A stretch of DNA of 64,000 bases from Streptomyces boluensis (lineage in GTDB: Bacteria > Actinomycetota > Actinomycetes > Streptomycetales > Streptomycetaceae), in assembly GCF_009908195.1 (NCBI RefSeq), contig NZ_JAAAHS010000001.1, forward strand, positions 1-64,000. The letters run 5' to 3'. Positions 34,303 to 43,897 of this stretch are shown here, one piece after another. Numbering within the stretch: position 1 is the stretch's first letter; each line of letters starts with the position of its first letter. Both the position numbers and the translations under genes were made by a program. Under the pieces are notes generated by a model. That model was given only the letters and a program-made list of their open reading frames with translations, was not told the origin of the DNA and searched no databases.

Positions 34303-36696
34303 ATGACTGCCTACGTCCACACCCGCACCGACGACTCTTCAGAACCGGCGGACGACCGGCGACCACACGGCCCGCCGCCCGCCCCCAGGCGCCGTTTCAA
34401 GATCGCCGGCGCCGATCTGTCCGCATCGATCGCCGTCTTCCTGATCGCGCTGCCGCTGTCCCTCGGCATCGCTCTCGCCACCGGGGCACCGCTCCAGGCC
34501 GGACTCGTCGCCGCAGCCGTCGGCGGACTCGTGGCCGGGCGTCTCGGCGGTGCACCCTTGCAGGTGAGCGGGCCCGCGGCCGGGCTCACCGTGGTCACCG
34601 CCGACCTGATCCAGCAGTTCGGCTGGCGCACCACCTGCGCCATCACCGTCATCGCCGGGCTCGCCCAACTCGGCCTGGGCTGCCTGCGGGTGGCCCGGTC
34701 CGCGCTCGCCGTCAGCCCGGCGATCGTGCACGGCATGCTGGCCGGTATCGGCGTCACCATCGCGGTGGCGCAGCTGCACATCGTGCTCGGCGGCAATCCG
34801 CACAGCTCGGTGTTGGGCAACGTGCGGGAGCTGCCGGCCCAGTTGGCTCATCTGCACCCGGCCGCGCTGGCGATGAGCGCGCTGACGATCACGCTCCTGC
34901 TGCTGTGGCCCCGGATGCCGGGCCGGGCCGGCCGCCTCGCCCGCAAGGTGCCCGCGCCGCTCGTCGCGGTAGCCGGTGCCACTGCCGTCGCCGCGCTGGC
35001 CGGGCTGAGCCTGCCCAAGGTCGATCTGCCGTCCTGGAAGAGCCACGCGCTGGCCGGGCTGCCCGAGGGGCCCGTGCTCGCTCTGGTCGCCGCTGTCCTG
35101 ACGACCACGCTGGTGTGCAGCGTGCAGTCACTGCTCGGCGCCGTCGCCGTGGACAAGCTGACGGCCGGGCAGTCCGGGCTTTCCTCACCGCCGCAGCGCG
35201 CCGATCTCGACCGGGAACTGCTGGCTCAGGGCGCGGCCAACATCGCCTCCGGGGCGCTCGGCGGGCTGCCGGTCGCCGGGGTCGCTGTGCGCAGCACGGC
35301 CAATGTGCGAGCGGGTGCGGTCAGCCGGAACTCCACGATGCTGCACGGCGTTTGGGTAGTAGTGGCCGCCCTCGCCCTGGCGTCCGTCCTTGAACTGATC
35401 CCGCTCGCCGCACTCGCCGCACTCGTCATGGCCGTCGGCATCCAGATGGTCAGCCTCAACCACATCCGAACAGTGACCCGTCACCGCGAAGTGCTCGTCT
35501 ACTCGGTGACCACGCTCGGCGTCATTCTGCTCGGCGTCCTGGAAGGGGTGGCCCTCGGTATCGCCGTCGCCGTGGGTGTCGCCCTGCAGCGCCTCGCTCG
35601 TACGCGGATCACGCACGAGGTGACGGACGGCGTGCACCACGTGCGGGTGCGGGGGCAGTTGACGTTCCTGGCCGTTCCGCGGCTGAGCAGAGCGCTGCAC
35701 CTGGTGCCCCACGGGGCCGATGCCGTCGTCGAGTTGGACGGCTCCTTCATGGACCATGCCGCGTTCGAGACGCTCCAGGACTGGGAGGTCTCGCACACCA
35801 CGCACGGCGGCTCGGTCGAGCGGACCGGGCGGAGCGGCGGCCGGATCGCCGAGCCCTTCTCCGCCGCGCACTCCTGCTGCCGCCCCTGGACGCCGTGGCG
35901 GAACCACACGTGCCAGGAGTCGACCCCGGTCGTGCGCGGTGGGCGGCGGCTCGCGGACGGCATCAGCTCGTTCCAGCGGAACACCGCGCCGCTGGTCCGC
36001 GGCGAGTTGGCGCGGTTGGCCCGGGAAGGGCAGCAGCCCTCGCAACTCTTCCTCACCTGCGCGGACTCCCGCTTGGTGACCTCGATGATCACGTCGAGCG
36101 GCCCCGGCGACCTCTTCGTCGTACGCAATGTGGGCAACCTCGTCCCACTGCCGGGGGCGGAGAGCGGGGACGATTCGGTGGCGGCGGCCATCGAGTACGC
36201 GGTGGACATCCTGCGCGTGGAGTCGATCACCGTGTGCGGGCATTCCGGGTGCGGGGCGATGCAGGCACTGCTCAACTCGCCGTCCGTGGGCGGGCAGACG
36301 CCGCTGGGGCGCTGGCTGCGGCACGGCAAGCCGAGTCTGGAGCGACTGGCGGAAGCCGGGCACACCTGGGCGCGGATCGCGGGGCGAGCCCCGGCCGACG
36401 CGGCGGAGCAGCTGTGCCTGACCAATGTGGTGCAGCAGTTGGAGCACCTGGGGCAGCACGAGGCGGTGCGGCGCGCGGTCGCGGAGGGGCGGGTCGCGCT
36501 GCACGGGATGTACTTCCACGTCGGTGAGGCGCAGGCGTATCTGCTTGCCGACAGCGAGCACCTCTTCGACCGGGTGGCACCCGGCAGTTCGGAGTCATCC
36601 GGCGGTTCGGAGTCCGACAGGTCGGCGGCCGGCGGTTCGGTGGCCGGCGGTTCGGTGGCCGGGGTGCCGATGGGTCTGGAGCGTTCTCCCGTGTGA
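34303..36696 (+). CDS. SulP anion transporter fused to beta-carbonic anhydrase
   Basis: 797 aa. Residues about 30-440 form a SulP-type permease (ADLSASIAVFLIALPLSLGIALATGAP start, about ten or more helices), followed by a STAS-like domain (VRGQLTFLAVPRL, VVELDGSFMDHAA) to about 530. The C-terminal beta-carbonic anhydrase has zinc ligands C586 (CADSR, with the D588-R589 dyad), H647 and C650 (HSGCGAM). This is a bicarbonate uptake/hydration pair in one chain, a known fusion. Ends in a Gly/Ser/Ala-rich repetitive tail. Ribosome site GGAGGAG 9 nt before the ATG. A hairpin terminator follows. Confidence 0.93.
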   Translation: MTAYVHTRTDDSSEPADDRRPHGPPPAPRRRFKIAGADLSASIAVFLIALPLSLGIALATGAPLQAGLVAAAVGGLVAGRLGGAPLQVSGPAAGLTVVTADLIQQFGWRTTCAITVIAGLAQLGLGCLRVARSALAVSPAIVHGMLAGIGVTIAVAQLHIVLGGNPHSSVLGNVRELPAQLAHLHPAALAMSALTITLLLLWPRMPGRAGRLARKVPAPLVAVAGATAVAALAGLSLPKVDLPSWKSHALAGLPEGPVLALVAAVLTTTLVCSVQSLLGAVAVDKLTAGQSGLSSPPQRADLDRELLAQGAANIASGALGGLPVAGVAVRSTANVRAGAVSRNSTMLHGVWVVVAALALASVLELIPLAALAALVMAVGIQMVSLNHIRTVTRHREVLVYSVTTLGVILLGVLEGVALGIAVAVGVALQRLARTRITHEVTDGVHHVRVRGQLTFLAVPRLSRALHLVPHGADAVVELDGSFMDHAAFETLQDWEVSHTTHGGSVERTGRSGGRIAEPFSAAHSCCRPWTPWRNHTCQESTPVVRGGRRLADGISSFQRNTAPLVRGELARLAREGQQPSQLFLTCADSRLVTSMITSSGPGDLFVVRNVGNLVPLPGAESGDDSVAAAIEYAVDILRVESITVCGHSGCGAMQALLNSPSVGGQTPLGRWLRHGKPSLERLAEAGHTWARIAGRAPADAAEQLCLTNVVQQLEHLGQHEAVRRAVAEGRVALHGMYFHVGEAQAYLLADSEHLFDRVAPGSSESSGGSESDRSAAGGSVAGGSVAGVPMGLERSPV

Positions 36697-36716
36697 GCGG
36701 GGGCAGTTGTCGCGTT

Positions 36717-36743
36717 GACGGCGGAGGCTGTTCTTCCGCCGTC
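36717..36743 (+). terminator. Terminator after SulP-CA
   Basis: GACGGCGGA/TCCGCCGTC 9-bp stem, 20 nt past the stop; no T-run. Confidence 0.6.
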
Positions 36744-36797
36744 CGCGTACCGGGTGCGGTCCCGTCCTGCCCGGGGCGCCCCCATACAGGCACCCAC

Positions 36798-36813
36798 ACA
36801 GGTCTAAACCAAT
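36798..36813 (+). promoter_or_regulatory. DasR-box-like element upstream of acs
   Basis: ACAGGTCTAAACCAAT matches the Streptomyces dre consensus ACTGGTCTAGACCACT at 13 of 16 positions and keeps its GGTCTxxACC core palindrome. It lies about 100 bp before the acs GTG. DasR represses GlcNAc-related genes, whose catabolism yields acetate, so control of acs is plausible. Confidence 0.45.
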
Positions 36814-36909
36814 TTCTCGTCTGCCCTTGTCATCGGCGGGGTCCGTCTGATGAGCTGTGGCCTGGGACACAACGGTCGCGCCCCGGCAAAGCACCGTAAG
36901 GGAGATGTC

Positions 36910-38874
36910 GTGAGCAACGAAAGCCTGGCCAACCTCTTGAAGGAGGAGCGCCGCTTCGCACCGCCGGAGGATCTGGCCGCGAACGCCAATGTCACGGCGG
37001 AGGCGTACGAACAGGCCAAGGCTGACCGGCTGGGCTTCTGGGCCGAGCAGGCCCGTCGGCTGAGCTGGGCGACCGAACCGACCGAGACGCTCGACTGGTC
37101 GAACCCGCCGTTCGCGAAGTGGTTCGCCGACGGCCGGCTCAACGTCGCGTACAACTGCGTCGACCGCCATGTCGAGGCCGGCAACGGCGACCGGGTCGCC
37201 ATCCACTTCGAGGGCGAGCCCGGCGACAGCCGTGCGATCACCTACGCCGAGCTCAAGGACGAGGTCTCGCGGGCCGCAAACGCCCTGCTCGAGCTGGGAG
37301 TTCAGAAGGGCGACCGGGTCGCCGTCTACATGCCGATGATCCCGGAGACGGCCGTCGCCATGCTGGCCTGCGCCCGGATCGGCGCCGCGCACTCCGTGGT
37401 CTTCGGCGGCTTCTCCGCCGACGCGATCGCGAAGCGCATCGAGGACGCCGACGCCAAGGTCGTCATCACCTCCGACGGTGGCTACCGCCGCGGTAAGCCC
37501 GCCGCCCTCAAGCCCGCCGTGGACGACGCCATCGCGCGCGTGGACAACGTCGAGCACGTCCTCGTGGTGCGGCGTACGGGCCAGGACGTCGCGTGGACCG
37601 AGGGCCGCGATGTCTGGTGGCACGACGCGGTCGCGCGGCAGAGCGCCGAGCACACCCCTGAGGCCTTCGAAGCGGAGCAGCCGCTGTTCATCCTCTACAC
37701 CTCGGGTACGACAGGTAAGCCGAAGGGCATCCTGCACACCTCGGGCGGCTACCTCACCCAGGCCGCGTACACCCACCACGCGGTCTTCGACCTGAAGCCC
37801 GAGTCGGACGTCTACTGGTGCACGGCCGACGTCGGCTGGGTCACCGGCCACTCGTACATCGTCTACGGGCCGCTGGCGAACGGCGCGACGCAGGTCATGT
37901 ACGAGGGCACCCCGGACACCCCGCACCAGGGCAGGTTCTGGGAGATCGTGCAGAAGTACGGCGTCACGATCCTCTACACGGCGCCGACGGCGATCCGTAC
38001 GTTCATGAAGTGGGGCGACGACATCCCCGCGAAGTTCGACCTGAGCAGCCTTCGGGTCCTGGGGTCGGTCGGTGAGCCGATCAACCCCGAGGCGTGGATG
38101 TGGTATCGGAAGAACATCGGCGCCGACAACTGCCCCATCGTGGACACCTGGTGGCAGACCGAGACCGGCGCCATGATGATCTCGCCGCTGCCCGGCGTGA
38201 CCGAGACCAAGCCCGGATCCGCGCAGCGCGCGCTGCCCGGAATCTCGGCGACCGTCGTCGACGACGAGGCGCGCGAGGTGCCGGACGGCGGCGGTGGCTA
38301 TCTCGTCCTGACCGAGCCGTGGCCGTCGATGCTCCGCACCATCTGGGGCGACGACCAGCGCTTCCTCGACACGTACTGGTCGCGTTTCGACGGCAAGTAC
38401 TTCGCCGGTGACGGGGCGAAGAAGGACGACGACGGCGACATCTGGCTGCTCGGCCGGGTGGACGACGTGATGCTGGTGTCCGGCCACAACATCTCGACCA
38501 CCGAGGTGGAGTCGGCGCTCGTCTCGCACCCCTCGGTCGCGGAGGCCGCCGTGGTGGGCGCCGCCGACGAGACCACCGGCCAGGCCATCGTGGCCTTCGT
38601 GATCCTGCGCGGCGACGCCGCCAAGGCCGCGGACGACACGGCCCTGGTGGGCGAGCTGCGCAACCACGTGGGCGCGACCCTCGGCCCGATCGCCAAGCCC
38701 AAGCGGATCCTGCCGGTCGCGGAGCTGCCCAAGACCCGCTCCGGCAAGATCATGCGGCGCCTCCTCCGGGACGTCGCGGAGAACCGGGAGCTCGGTGACG
38801 TGACCACGCTGACCGACTCGTCCGTGATGGACCTGATCCAGACGAAACTCCCCTCGGCGGGCTCCGAGGACTGA
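36910..38874 (+). CDS. acs: Acetyl-CoA synthetase (AMP-forming)
   Basis: Converts acetate, ATP and CoA to acetyl-CoA via acetyl-AMP. 654 aa, the standard length. A3 core [15 protein letters not shown]; acetate-site stretch [17 protein letters not shown]5 WWQTETG; A8 hinge-loop [17 protein letters not shown]-terminal [14 protein letters not shown] holds the catalytic lysine that is acetylated to switch the enzyme off. GTG 36910 with AAGGGAG 5 nt upstream; the ATG at 36850 is rejected. Monocistronic with a strong terminator. Confidence 0.97.
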   Translation: MSNESLANLLKEERRFAPPEDLAANANVTAEAYEQAKADRLGFWAEQARRLSWATEPTETLDWSNPPFAKWFADGRLNVAYNCVDRHVEAGNGDRVAIHFEGEPGDSRAITYAELKDEVSRAANALLELGVQKGDRVAVYMPMIPETAVAMLACARIGAAHSVVFGGFSADAIAKRIEDADAKVVITSDGGYRRGKPAALKPAVDDAIARVDNVEHVLVVRRTGQDVAWTEGRDVWWHDAVARQSAEHTPEAFEAEQPLFILYTSGTTGKPKGILHTSGGYLTQAAYTHHAVFDLKPESDVYWCTADVGWVTGHSYIVYGPLANGATQVMYEGTPDTPHQGRFWEIVQKYGVTILYTAPTAIRTFMKWGDDIPAKFDLSSLRVLGSVGEPINPEAWMWYRKNIGADNCPIVDTWWQTETGAMMISPLPGVTETKPGSAQRALPGISATVVDDEAREVPDGGGGYLVLTEPWPSMLRTIWGDDQRFLDTYWSRFDGKYFAGDGAKKDDDGDIWLLGRVDDVMLVSGHNISTTEVESALVSHPSVAEAAVVGAADETTGQAIVAFVILRGDAAKAADDTALVGELRNHVGATLGPIAKPKRILPVAELPKTRSGKIMRRLLRDVAENRELGDVTTLTDSSVMDLIQTKLPSAGSED

Positions 38875-38897
38875 CGCAGCACCCGCGCACGTACCCC

Positions 38898-38933
38898 AGA
38901 GGGCACCCGGCAACGCGCCGGGTGCCCTCTTTG
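38898..38933 (+). terminator. acs terminator
   Basis: Perfect 14-bp stem AGAGGGCACCCGGC with 5-nt loop, followed by TTTGT. Confidence 0.9.
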
Positions 38934-39098
38934 TACGTAGGGTGATGATCACCCGATGCACCTGTAGGACCGCCCGGTAGAGTGGTGGCCGCGTCAAGAA
39001 CGCGACAACCGAAAACGACACAAATGGTGCGCCGGGAAGTCTGGTCGGCAATCGCTTCAGCGACCCCAGTTGCCGAACGAGACCGGGAGGTCTTCTCC

Positions 39099-40541
39099 GT
39101 GCCCGCGCCCGCACCGCAGAACAGCAAGAGCAGTAACAGCAGAGACAGAGGCAGGGACAGGGACAGCAGCAAGGTTTTCGGTCGGCTCTCGCTCCCCGAG
39201 CGGACCTTCGTGGCCGAAGCCCTGCGCACCGAGACCGTCGGCGGAGTGCTCCTCCTGATCGCCGCGGTCGCCGCCCTGATCTGGGCGAACACCCCCCTCA
39301 GCGACAGCTACGCGACGGTCCGCGAGTTCCACATAGGCCCCGGGGCGCTCGGCCTCGACCTGAGCCTCCAGCACTGGGCGGCCGACGGACTACTGGCGAT
39401 CTTCTTCTTCGTCGCGGGCATCGAGCTCAAGCGCGAACTGGTCGCCGGAGACCTCCGCGACCCCAAGGCCGCGATCCTGCCGGTGGTCGCCGCGATCTGC
39501 GGCATGGCCGTCCCGGCTCTCGTCTACGTCCTCACCAATGTCGTCGGCAGCGGATCGACGGACGGCTGGGCCGTACCGACCGCCACCGACATCGCGTTCG
39601 CGCTCGCCGTGCTCGCGGTGCTCGGCACCTCGCTGCCGTCGGCGATGCGGGCGTTCCTGCTCACCCTCGCCGTCGTCGACGACCTGTTCGCCATCCTGAT
39701 CATCGCGGTGTTCTTCACCAGCGAGCTGAACTTCGCCGCCCTGGGCGGCGCGTTCATCGGCCTCGCGGTCTTCTGGCTGCTGCTCCGCAAGGGCGTACGC
39801 GGCTGGTACATCTACGTGCCGCTCGCCGTGGTCATCTGGGGGCTGATGTACAACAGCGGCGTCCACTCCACCATCGCCGGTGTCGCCATGGGCCTGATGC
39901 TGCGCTGCTCCAGGCGGGACGGCGAGGAGCACTCCCCCGGCGAGCACATCGAGCACCTGGTGCGGCCGCTCTCGGCCGGGCTCGCGGTGCCGCTGTTCGC
40001 GCTGTTCTCCGCCGGGGTGGCGGTCTCCGGCGGCGCGCTGTCGGACGTGTTCACCCAGCCCGAGACGCTCGGCGTCGTACTCGGCCTGGTCGTCGGCAAG
40101 GCCGTCGGCATCTTCGGCGGCACCTGGCTCGCCGCCCGCTTCACCCGTGCCTCGCTCAGCGACGAGCTGGCCTGGCCCGATGTCTTCGCGATCGCCTCGC
40201 TCGCCGGTATCGGCTTCACCGTCTCCCTGCTCATCGGCGAACTCGCCTTCCAGGGCGACCAGGCCATGACGGACGAGATCAAGGCGGCCGTGCTCATGGG
40301 CTCCCTGATCGCGGCCGTACTCGCGGGCTTCCTGCTCAAGCTGCGGAACGCCAAGTACCGCCGGATGTGGGAGGAAGAGGAGCGCGACGAGGACCTCGAC
40401 GGCATTCCGGACATCTACGAGCAGGACAACCCGGAGTACCACCTCCGGATGGCCGAGATCTACGAGAAGAAGGCCGCCGAACACCGTCGTCTCTCCGAAC
40501 TGCCCACCGGGGGAAGCGGCCGCGACGACAGTCCGGCATGA
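39099..40541 (+). CDS. nhaA: NhaA-type Na+/H+ antiporter
   Basis: 480-aa inner-membrane antiporter for Na+ export and pH homeostasis. A Ser/Arg/Asp-rich N-terminal tail of about 30 residues precedes LRTETVGGVLLLIAAVAALI. About 12 helices. Functional motifs are FFFVAGIELKRELV, PTATDIAFALAVLAVLG (ion-binding Asp region) and TLAVVDDLFAILII with the paired aspartates. The C-terminus is charged. GTG start 39099 with GGGAGG 8 nt upstream. Confidence 0.94.
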   Translation: MPAPAPQNSKSSNSRDRGRDRDSSKVFGRLSLPERTFVAEALRTETVGGVLLLIAAVAALIWANTPLSDSYATVREFHIGPGALGLDLSLQHWAADGLLAIFFFVAGIELKRELVAGDLRDPKAAILPVVAAICGMAVPALVYVLTNVVGSGSTDGWAVPTATDIAFALAVLAVLGTSLPSAMRAFLLTLAVVDDLFAILIIAVFFTSELNFAALGGAFIGLAVFWLLLRKGVRGWYIYVPLAVVIWGLMYNSGVHSTIAGVAMGLMLRCSRRDGEEHSPGEHIEHLVRPLSAGLAVPLFALFSAGVAVSGGALSDVFTQPETLGVVLGLVVGKAVGIFGGTWLAARFTRASLSDELAWPDVFAIASLAGIGFTVSLLIGELAFQGDQAMTDEIKAAVLMGSLIAAVLAGFLLKLRNAKYRRMWEEEERDEDLDGIPDIYEQDNPEYHLRMAEIYEKKAAEHRRLSELPTGGSGRDDSPA

Positions 40542-40630
40542 TCTGACAGAAGGCCGCCGCGCGCGCAGAGCGCCACCGGCACGCGGCGCCACCGTCCGGA
40601 ACAGAGCCAGAAGAGCAGAGGGAGACCACG

Positions 40631-41122
40631 ATGAGCGCAGCCGATGGCGCCGACCGCAGCCTCGGGCAGCTGGTCGCCTCGGCGACCGCCGAGATGTCCG
40701 CGCTGGTGCACGACGAAATCGCGCTGGCCAAGGCGCAGTTGCGGCAGGACGTCAAGCGCGCCGGGATCGGCAGCGGCGCGTTCCTCGCGGCCGGGGCCGT
40801 ACTGATCTTCTCGCTGCCGATGCTGAGCTTCGCCCTCGCGTACGGCATCCAGTCCTGGAGCGGCTGGCACCTGTCGGTCTGCTTCCTGCTCTCCTTCGCG
40901 GCCAATGTCCTCGTCGCGGTGCTGCTCGCGCTGATCGGCGTCGCGTTCGCCAAGAAGGCCAAGAAGGGCAAGGGGCCGCAGAAGACGGTCGCTTCGGCCA
41001 AGGAGACGGCCGCCGTGCTGCAGAACGTCAAGCCGCATCCGCGTCCGGTCACCGCTTCGACCACGGGCCTGAGCATCGAGAAGCCGGCCGACACCGCGGC
41101 TGTGGCACGCTCGTCCTCATGA
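40631..41122 (+). CDS. Actinobacterial phage-holin-superfamily membrane protein (PF07332-like)
   Basis: 163 aa. An amphipathic N-terminal helix (LGQLVASATAEMSALVHDEIALAKAQLRQD) is typical of this family. Two transmembrane helices follow (about 45-70 and 78-105), then a lysine-rich cytoplasmic tail. Despite the family name these are chromosomal proteins of unknown role, not lysis holins. ATGA overlap with the next gene indicates one operon. Confidence 0.82.
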   Translation: MSAADGADRSLGQLVASATAEMSALVHDEIALAKAQLRQDVKRAGIGSGAFLAAGAVLIFSLPMLSFALAYGIQSWSGWHLSVCFLLSFAANVLVAVLLALIGVAFAKKAKKGKGPQKTVASAKETAAVLQNVKPHPRPVTASTTGLSIEKPADTAAVARSSS

Positions 41123-42078
41123 CGGAACCCGCCACACCTCCCACCGCCTCCGGTCCGCCCCCTTCGGTCGTACGGATCGGCATCCCCGGCGACCGGGAAG
41201 TGCTCCACCGGGACGTGGCCGCCAACGGCGCGCGTTTCCACATCGCGGAGGTCGGCGAAGGGCCGCTCGTGCTGCTGCTGCACGGCTTCCCGCAGTTCTG
41301 GTGGACCTGGCGGCACCAGCTCACGGCGCTCGCCGACGCGGGCTTCCGCGCGGTCGCCATGGACCTGCGCGGGGTCGGCGGCAGCGACCGCACCCCGCGC
41401 GGGTACGACCCGGCGAACCTCGCGCTCGACATCACCGGTGTGGTGCGCTCCCTCGGTGAGCCGGACGCCGCGCTCGTCGGCCACGACCTCGGCGGCTATC
41501 TGGCGTGGACGGCGGCCGTGATGCGGCCCAAGCTGGTGCGCCGCCTTGCCGTCTCGTCGATGCCGCACCCGCGCCGCTGGCGCTCGGCGATGCTCGCCGA
41601 CTTCAAGCAGACCGCGGCGGGTTCGTACGTGTGGGGCTTCCAGCGGCCGTGGCTGCCGGAGCGTCAACTCGTCGCGGACGACGGGGCCTTGGTCGGCGAG
41701 CTCATCCGGGACTGGTCGGGGCCGCGGCTCCCGGAGGACGAGGCGGTGGAGACGTACCGCCGGGCGATGTGCATTCCGTCGACGGCACACTGCTCGATCG
41801 AGCCGTACCGGTGGATGGTGCGGTCCCTCGCACGGCCCGACGGCATCCAGTTCAACCGGCGCATGAAGCGTCCGGTGCGGGTGCCGACGCTGCATCTGCA
41901 CGGCTCCCTCGACCCGGTGATGCGGACGCGGAGCGCTGCGGGCTCGGGGGAGTACGTGGAAGCGCCGTACCGCTGGCGGCTGTTCGACGGGCTCGGGCAC
42001 TTTCCGCACGAGGAGGACCCGGTCGCGTTCTCCACGGAGCTGGTGAACTGGCTGAAGGACCCGGAACCGGACCGATAG
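41119..42078 (+). CDS. Alpha/beta hydrolase, epoxide hydrolase-like
   Basis: 319 aa. HGFPQFWWTWRHQL is the HGxP oxyanion motif. The nucleophile elbow GHDLGGYLAW carries Asp, as in epoxide hydrolases and haloalkane dehalogenases rather than Ser esterases. MDLRGVGGSDRTP precedes it, and a late GLGHFPHEEDP supplies the catalytic His. It corresponds in position to Rv3670 (EphE), recalled. Translationally coupled to the holin-like gene. Confidence 0.88.
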   Translation: MTEPATPPTASGPPPSVVRIGIPGDREVLHRDVAANGARFHIAEVGEGPLVLLLHGFPQFWWTWRHQLTALADAGFRAVAMDLRGVGGSDRTPRGYDPANLALDITGVVRSLGEPDAALVGHDLGGYLAWTAAVMRPKLVRRLAVSSMPHPRRWRSAMLADFKQTAAGSYVWGFQRPWLPERQLVADDGALVGELIRDWSGPRLPEDEAVETYRRAMCIPSTAHCSIEPYRWMVRSLARPDGIQFNRRMKRPVRVPTLHLHGSLDPVMRTRSAAGSGEYVEAPYRWRLFDGLGHFPHEEDPVAFSTELVNWLKDPEPDR

Positions 42079-42116
42079 CCGCCCCCTGGGGCCGGACCGG
42101 TAGCCGCCGCCTGGGG
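42067..42116. repeat. 25-bp tandem duplication at the hydrolase stop codon
   Basis: Two adjacent 25-bp units, 23 of 25 identical, the first covering the TAG stop at 42076-42078. Confidence 0.85.
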
Positions 42117-42244
42117 CCGGTCGTGGCACTGCCACGATCCGGAAGCGAACTGCCGTTCCTCGAACGGCCACTTGCCTGGCGCATAGGCCGATTGAGGGCC
42201 GTGCGGGCGGTTACCGACCATGAGCCACGGGCACACGTCCGGGT

Positions 42245-42433
42245 ATGGGCTGGACGCACGACTACAGTGACGCAGCACGAAATCGCCGCTCGGCCGCAGC
42301 GCTGAGCACGCATCAGAGGGGCGGCTCGTCGGGCCCGCCCGAGCACCCCGCGCAAGCGGGCGTGGGAATTCCGCGCATCCTGCGGCGCAGAGCCCGCTGG
42401 GTCTCCGCCCGGCTGCGGCACACCCGCGACTGA
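42245..42433 (+). CDS. Small hypothetical protein
   Basis: 62 aa, basic (MGWTHDYSDAARNRR start, RRRARWVSARLRHTRD end), no membrane helix or known domain. Third-position GC is about 80%, a little low for this genome. A strong hairpin begins 10 nt after its stop, which supports a real transcribed unit. No clear ribosome site. Confidence 0.45.
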   Translation: MGWTHDYSDAARNRRSAAALSTHQRGGSSGPPEHPAQAGVGIPRILRRRARWVSARLRHTRD

Positions 42434-42442
42434 ACCGGGCCC

Positions 42443-42469
42443 GGCCCGCCGGGGCACACCCGGCGGGCC
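42443..42469. terminator. Terminator after small ORF
   Basis: GGCCCGCCGG/CCGGCGGGCC 10-bp stem, 7-nt loop; between convergent genes, probably bidirectional. Confidence 0.75.
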
Positions 42470-42614
42470 CATCCAGAGCCCGTGAACCACCGGAGCCGAG
42501 CCTTACGGTTCTACGGCGTCGCGCTCTGCGGCTTCCGGCTTGGTGCTTGCGCCTTACCGGTTACCGCTCACGCCTTACCGGTTACCGTTCACGGCGTCTT
42601 CGGGCGGCCCCGGG

Positions 42615-43814
42615 TCACAGGGCGCAGCCTTCCGTGTCGACCTGCTGGTTCGCCGTGCGGCCGAGCCGGATGTCGTTGCGGACCTCGTCGACCGTCAGCG
42701 CGTACCCGGTCTCCGGGTCGTCGAGGGACTTGGCGAAGACCACTCCGTACACCTTGCCGTCCGGGGTGAGCAGCGGACCGCCGGAGTTGCCCTGACGCAC
42801 CGTCGCGAACAGCGAGTACACATCGCGGCGCACCGTGCCGCGGTGGTAGATGTCCGGGCCGTTGGCGTTGATACGGCCGCGGACCCGGGCCGAGCGGACG
42901 TCGTACCCGCCGTTCTCCGGGAAGCCCGCGACGATCGCGCTGTCGCCGCTCGCCGCGTCCTGCTCGGTGAACTCCAGCGGATCCGCCCGCAGGTTCGGCA
43001 CGTCCAGTACGGCGATGTCGCGCTCCCAGTCGTAGAGCACGACCTTCGCGTCATACCGCCGGCCTTCGCCGCCGATCTGGACGGTGGGCTCGTCGACACC
43101 GCCGACCACGTGCGCGTTGGTCATCACGCGGCGCTCGTCGAAGACGAAACCGGTGCCTTCCAGGACCTTGTTGCAACTGGTCGCCGTGCCCATCACCTTG
43201 ACGATGGAGTCCTTGGCGCGGTCCGCGACCGGGCTGTTGCGCAGCTTCGGGTCGGGCGCCTGGACCTCGGTGATCGGCTCGTTGGAGAACGGGCTGAAGA
43301 CCTGCGGGAAGCCGTTCTGCGCGAGGACCGAGGAGAAGTCCGCGAACCAGGTGCTGGCCTGGCTGGGCAGCGCCGTGGAGACGCCCTGCAGCACCTTGGA
43401 GTTACGCACTTCCTTGCCGAGCGTCGGCAGGGTCGTGCCGGCCAGGGCGGAGCCGATCAGCCAGGCGACGAGGAGCATCGCCAGGACGTTGACCAGGGCG
43501 CCGCCGGTGGCGTCCAGGGCGCGGGCCGGGGACCAGGTGATGTATCTGCGGAGCTTGTTGCCCAGGTGTGTGGTGAAGGCCTGGCCGATGGAGGCGCAGA
43601 CGATGACCACGACGACGGCGACCACGGCGGCCGTGGTGCTCACTTCCTGGTCGTCGGTGAGGGCACCCCAGAGCACCGGCAGCAGGTACACCGCGACGAG
43701 ACCGCCACCGATGAAGCCGATCACCGAGAGGATGCCGACGACGAAGCCCTGGCGGTATCCGACGATGGCGAACCACACGGCGGCGACGAGCAGCAGTATG
43801 TCGAGCACGTTCAC
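42615..43814 (-). CDS. MarP-type membrane serine protease (CvpA-trypsin fusion)
   Basis: 399 aa. Residues 1 to about 165 form four membrane helices of the CvpA domain (MNVLDILLLVAAVWFAIVGY start). The extracytoplasmic chymotrypsin-fold protease has catalytic His in TNAHVVGG, Asp in DIAVLDV and Ser in QGNSGGPLL. A cysteine (TATSCNKVLEGTG) and one near the C-terminus (DTEGCAL) may form a disulfide. The M. tuberculosis homologue Rv3671c (MarP) protects against acid stress (recalled). Downstream of a NUDIX gene on the same strand. Confidence 0.92.
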   Translation of the reverse strand: MNVLDILLLVAAVWFAIVGYRQGFVVGILSVIGFIGGGLVAVYLLPVLWGALTDDQEVSTTAAVVAVVVVIVCASIGQAFTTHLGNKLRRYITWSPARALDATGGALVNVLAMLLVAWLIGSALAGTTLPTLGKEVRNSKVLQGVSTALPSQASTWFADFSSVLAQNGFPQVFSPFSNEPITEVQAPDPKLRNSPVADRAKDSIVKVMGTATSCNKVLEGTGFVFDERRVMTNAHVVGGVDEPTVQIGGEGRRYDAKVVLYDWERDIAVLDVPNLRADPLEFTEQDAASGDSAIVAGFPENGGYDVRSARVRGRINANGPDIYHRGTVRRDVYSLFATVRQGNSGGPLLTPDGKVYGVVFAKSLDDPETGYALTVDEVRNDIRLGRTANQQVDTEGCAL

Positions 43815-43897
43815 CGATTCAGACCTCGCCTCGCATCAATTCGACCTCGTCCCGCGCCGCGGACCGGCTCCGCCCCCATGGACGAGGGCCAAGCCTG

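Noticed and set aside
40631-41122. Prophage suspicion from the holin-family protein
   Set aside because: No endolysin or structural phage genes nearby; the family is chromosomal in actinobacteria.
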